Shown here piece by piece: positions 6,544 to 8,841 of a DNA stretch of 8,841 bases. Under the pieces are notes generated by a model that worked only from the letters and a program-made list of their open reading frames with translations, made no database searches and had not been told where the DNA came from. Position numbers and translations under genes: made by a program. Origin of the DNA: Actinomycetota bacterium (lineage in GTDB: Bacteria; Actinomycetota; Thermoleophilia; Gaiellales; Gaiellaceae); assembly GCA_013821525.1 (NCBI GenBank), contig JACDGR010000121.1, forward strand, positions 1 through 8,841. Direction: 5' to 3'. Position 1 is the first letter of the stretch. Every line of letters starts with the position of its first letter.

Positions 6544-7481
6544 GCACGCGCGAGCTCGGGCTCGGCCTGCAGAGCAACAAGCGACCGGGCGACTACGCCG
6601 CGCTCGCCGTACAGGCGGAGGATGCCGGCTTCGACGTCGTCACCGTCTTCAACGATCTCTTCTTCCAGCCGGCTCTGCCCGCCCTGCTCGAGATCGCACA
6701 CGCCACGGAGCGCGTGCGCGTCGGCCCGTCCTGCCTGAACCCGTTCACGCTGCACCCCGTCGAGATCGCGGGCCAGGTGGCGGCGCTCGACCTCGCGTCC
6801 GACGGACGCGCGTTTCTCGGCCTTGCTGCCGGTGCCTGGCTCGACCGGCTCGAACTCCCGAGGGACAGACCGCAGCGGCCGGCTCAGAGGATCCGCGAGA
6901 CCTGGGCGATCGTCGAGTTGCTGCTCGCCGGTGACGACTCGGGCTTCGACGGCGAGGTCTTCCACCTGGCGCCCGGCAGCGTGCTCGCGTATGAGCCACT
7001 CCGCCCGCGTGTGCCGCTCCTCGTCGGGACGTGGTCGCCGCTCCTGACGGCTTTCGCCGCCGAGCAAGGCGCGGAGCTGAAGCTGGGGGGTTGTGCCAAC
7101 CCCGCGATGGTCACGCTGACCCGCGAGCGGTTGGGTGCAGCCGAGACGAGGATCGTCGTCGGCGCAGTGTTCGTCGTCGACGAGGACGACGCCGCGGCGC
7201 GGGCGCAGGCTCGCCTGGAGGTCGCGCTCTACCTCCCGGTCGTCGCCGGGCTCGATCCGACGGTCGATGTCGATCCGCGCACGCCTGCCGCCGAGATCCC
7301 CGACGACGTGCTCGACCTGTTCGCGTTCGCGGGCGAGCCCGCGCGCATCGCCGAGCACGCAGAGCGCCTGTTCGCCGCGGGCGCGTCGCGCGTCGAATTC
7401 GGGACGCCGCACGGGATCGACGAGCGGCGGGGCGTCGAGCTGCTCGGGTCGCAGGTCGTGCCGTTGCTCCGCGAGCCCTGA
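6540..7481 (+). CDS. Luciferase-like monooxygenase family oxidoreductase (probably F420-dependent)
   Basis: 313 residues, GTG start at 6540 overlapping the preceding TGA. The TIM-barrel pattern of the bacterial-luciferase superfamily is clear: L-G-L-G-L-Q opening strand, A-E-D-A-G-F-D-V-V-T-V at about 26-36, T-E-R-V-R-V-G-P at 57-64, P-F-T-L-H-P-V-E-I-A at 68-77, the D-L-A-S-D-G-R-A-F-L-G-L-A-A-G-A block at 84-99, and a late R-V-E-F-G-T-P-H-G at 284-292. The last resembles the F420-dependent branch (methylene-tetrahydromethanopterin reductase-like) more than the FMN-dependent alkanal oxygenases. It would catalyse a hydride transfer or flavin-type oxidation. Its last-place position in the coupled run suggests a redox step in the same pathway, and its translation may depend on the damaged upstream gene. 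F420 versus FMN use is inference. Confidence 0.88.
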   Translation: MSTRELGLGLQSNKRPGDYAALAVQAEDAGFDVVTVFNDLFFQPALPALLEIAHATERVRVGPSCLNPFTLHPVEIAGQVAALDLASDGRAFLGLAAGAWLDRLELPRDRPQRPAQRIRETWAIVELLLAGDDSGFDGEVFHLAPGSVLAYEPLRPRVPLLVGTWSPLLTAFAAEQGAELKLGGCANPAMVTLTRERLGAAETRIVVGAVFVVDEDDAAARAQARLEVALYLPVVAGLDPTVDVDPRTPAAEIPDDVLDLFAFAGEPARIAEHAERLFAAGASRVEFGTPHGIDERRGVELLGSQVVPLLREP

Positions 7482-7498
7482 GTGGAGGCTCGAGCCGA

Positions 7499-8491
7499 TC
7501 AGTCGTGGTGCCGGTTCGAGAGCCGCCAGGCCCCGATCCCAACCGCAAACAGGGCGACCTCGACGAGGGTGATCGCGAACCGGTTCAGGAGCGTCACACC
7601 GAGTGCAGGCCCCGCGCCCGTGATGGCGAGCAGCAGTCCGTACATCGACGCTTCACGCGCCCCGATGCCGGAGGGCGCGAAGAAGGCGAGCACTGCGACG
7701 ATCGCTCCGACTGCCGAGACGCCGCCGAGGAATGGCACGGTCGACAAGCCCGGCGAGGCGCCGAGGCTGAGCAGCATGAACCACACGGCGAAGCCACCGA
7801 TCAACCACGTGCCGCAGTAGAAGAGCAGCAGTCCCGACATGACGGGGAACGGCACGGGTTCGATGTCGTCCTTGCCGAAGCGCTTCAGCAATTTGTGGCC
7901 GACCGGTCGGAAGATCCGCGGATGCAGCAGCGACGCAAGCAAGACTGCGAACGCGATCAGAGCCCAGAGCGGTGCGTGCACCTCGCGAACCCAGGCAAGG
8001 CTGATCGTGAAGACGATCACGCCCGAGATCGCCGAGAGCGCTGCCTCGACGAACACGGAGGCGAGCACCGTCGGAGTGTCGGTGACGCTCGCGGAGCGCC
8101 GCAACGCGACGGCGCGCGCGGCAGGCGTCCACACACCGCCGGGCAGATACTTGGCGAGCATCGAGACCATCTCCGCCTGCAACGCGACGCGGTAGGAGAT
8201 CCTGATCCCCCAGGCAGAGAGCAGGCGCATCCAGCCGAGAATGAAGACGAGGTAGTAGACCCCGACGGTCAGGAACGAGAGCGCCACGTAGCCCGGCCGC
8301 GCGTGTTGCAGGCGAGGCCACGCGTCCGACCACTCGCTGCGCACGGCCCAGGCGCAGAACCCGAGCATGAGCGCAACGAGCAGGGTCTGCAGCGCTTTCA
8401 GTAGGCGTGGGCGCGCGCGCAGGACACGAACCGCTGTCTGCAGCCGCCGCACGAGGGCGTTCGGGCGGGTCGTCGCAGGAGGCCCGTCCAT
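7499..8491 (-). CDS. Polytopic membrane protein, LPG-synthase TM region / YbhN (UPF0104) family
   Basis: 330 residues, ATG at 8489-8491, TGA at 7499-7501. About seven or eight hydrophobic segments are visible, at roughly 31-50, 67-91, 141-168, 174-190, 215-243, 252-273, 283-300 and 304-322. Two signatures of the lysylphosphatidylglycerol-synthetase N-terminal/flippase-like family are present: K-Y-L-P-G-G-V-W at 114-121 and A-P-S-G-I-G-A-R-E at 272-280. Members are thought to move or position lipid-linked or glycolipid molecules in the inner membrane; no aminoacyl-transferase domain is attached here. The N-terminal ~30 residues are Arg-rich and probably cytoplasmic. Upstream of the ATG there is no clear Shine-Dalgarno sequence, and only ~19 bases precede the IS end, so the native promoter may be lost. 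It is convergent with the operon and unlikely to be part of it. Confidence 0.87.
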   Translation of the reverse strand: MDGPPATTRPNALVRRLQTAVRVLRARPRLLKALQTLLVALMLGFCAWAVRSEWSDAWPRLQHARPGYVALSFLTVGVYYLVFILGWMRLLSAWGIRISYRVALQAEMVSMLAKYLPGGVWTPAARAVALRRSASVTDTPTVLASVFVEAALSAISGVIVFTISLAWVREVHAPLWALIAFAVLLASLLHPRIFRPVGHKLLKRFGKDDIEPVPFPVMSGLLLFYCGTWLIGGFAVWFMLLSLGASPGLSTVPFLGGVSAVGAIVAVLAFFAPSGIGAREASMYGLLLAITGAGPALGVTLLNRFAITLVEVALFAVGIGAWRLSNRHHD

Positions 8492-8509
8492 GCCCCGAGT
8501 TTGCCCTAA

Positions 8510-8841
8510 GAAGCTCTAACTGAATGGCGTCTCGATTCGTCGCCAGCAGATCAGGCAGCAGGCGAGGTCGAGGAATGCTTCGTGGGTTTCGTGGCGGCGG
8601 TCTGTTCGGAGGAGCAGCCGGCGGCGGTTGTGGAGCCAGGCGAAGGTGCGCTCGATGACCCAACGGTCACGGCCGAGGCCGGAGCCGTGTTCGGTCCGGC
8701 GTCTCGCGATCACGGGCTTGACGCCGCGCTGCCAGACGAGCCGGCGGTACTTGTCGTGGTCGTAGCCGCGGTCGGCGATCACGCTGTCGGGGCGCCGCCT
8801 CGGCCGACCGACGCGACCACGGACAGGCGGCACCCGGTCAA
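8510..8841 (-). mobile_element. IS5-family insertion sequence, one end only
   Basis: The transposase reading frame runs off the right edge of the window, so only the transposase 3' end of the element is present. The element boundary is placed just after CTAA at 8506-8509, because IS5-type elements favour a Y-T-A-R target and the sequence from G8510 (GAAGCTCTAACTGAATGG) reads like a terminal repeat running straight into the end of the transposase gene. The other terminal repeat is needed to confirm the boundary; the placement could be off by several bases. Confidence 0.65.
8516..8841 (-). CDS. IS5-family transposase, C-terminal part (5' end outside window)
   Basis: Read on the minus strand, the frame is open from the window edge (about 8839; D-R-V-P-P-V-R-G-R) to TAG at 8516-8518, giving ~107 residues. 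GTG 8833 is only an internal Val: the sequence before it continues the family pattern. Landmarks are G-R-P-R-R-R-P-D-S-V-I-A-D-R-G-Y-D, which carries the second Asp of the DDE triad, and D-R-W-V-I-E-R-T-F-A-W-L-H-N-R-R-R-L, which carries the catalytic Glu in the transposase C-terminal signature. The first Asp lies outside the window. This is the second-ORF type seen in IS427-like IS5 elements, where the full enzyme is often made by frameshifting. The part seen has no internal stop or frameshift, so the element may be active. It points toward the membrane-protein gene. Confidence 0.9.
   Translation of the reverse strand, partial: DRVPPVRGRVGRPRRRPDSVIADRGYDHDKYRRLVWQRGVKPVIARRRTEHGSGLGRDRWVIERTFAWLHNRRRLLLRTDRRHETHEAFLDLACCLICWRRIETPFS

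Noticed and set aside
7487..7496. Perfect palindrome GGCTCGAGCC between the convergent genes, as a terminator
   Set aside because: It is only 10 bases with no loop and no T-tract on either strand; a hairpin would have about three base pairs, so it could occur by chance.
7031..8404. Long plus-strand open frame opposite the membrane-protein gene
   Set aside because: Its translation is hydrophilic and compositionally biased, while the minus strand gives a clear polytopic membrane protein with family motifs; it also overlaps the 3' end of the LLM gene in another frame.

Overview
The window is about 70% G+C by eye. It is densely coded, with GTG and TTG starts and strong third-position G/C bias, as in a high-G+C actinobacterium. 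The gene mix (an F420-type luciferase-like oxidoreductase, ADP-ribosylglycohydrolase paralogs, a CaiB/CitE pair) would suit Thermoleophilia or related soil lineages. No marker gene is present, so the taxonomic guess is weak.

Region 1 (1-7481, + strand) is one tightly packed run of eight genes that enters from the left edge. In order they are: the C-terminal part of an ADP-ribosylglycohydrolase-family protein; a complete second paralog; a 597-residue protein joining a glycosidase-like TIM barrel to an FGE/SUMF1-like C-terminal domain; a family III (CaiB/BaiF) CoA-transferase; a CitE/HpcH-type CoA lyase; a short alpha/beta hydrolase; a small TIGR04076-like protein with an in-frame amber codon near its N-terminus; and a luciferase-like monooxygenase. 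Six of the seven junctions are 4-base start/stop overlaps (GTGA four times, ATGA once, TTGA once), so the genes are very probably co-transcribed and translationally coupled. Chemically they suggest a catabolic route: hydrolases release a carboxylic acid from a glycoside-like or ADP-ribose-like conjugate, the acid is activated with CoA, and the acyl-CoA is split by retro-Claisen cleavage. The substrate cannot be read from the sequence, and I know of no described pathway with this exact gene set.

Region 2 (7499-8491, - strand) holds one convergent gene for a polytopic membrane protein of the LPG-synthase-TM/YbhN (UPF0104) type. Only 17 bases separate it from the end of the operon.

Region 3 (about 8510-8841, - strand) is the end of an IS5-family insertion sequence carrying the C-terminal part of its DDE transposase; the rest lies outside the window. 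It begins about 19 bases upstream of the membrane-protein gene and is transcribed toward it, so it may have replaced that gene's promoter.

No tRNA, rRNA, CRISPR array or riboswitch was recognised, and no stretch over 300 bases lacks a gene. The two points most worth following are the amber codon that separates a conserved-looking N-terminal strand from the TIGR04076-like protein, and the glycosidase-like/FGE-like fusion inside the operon.
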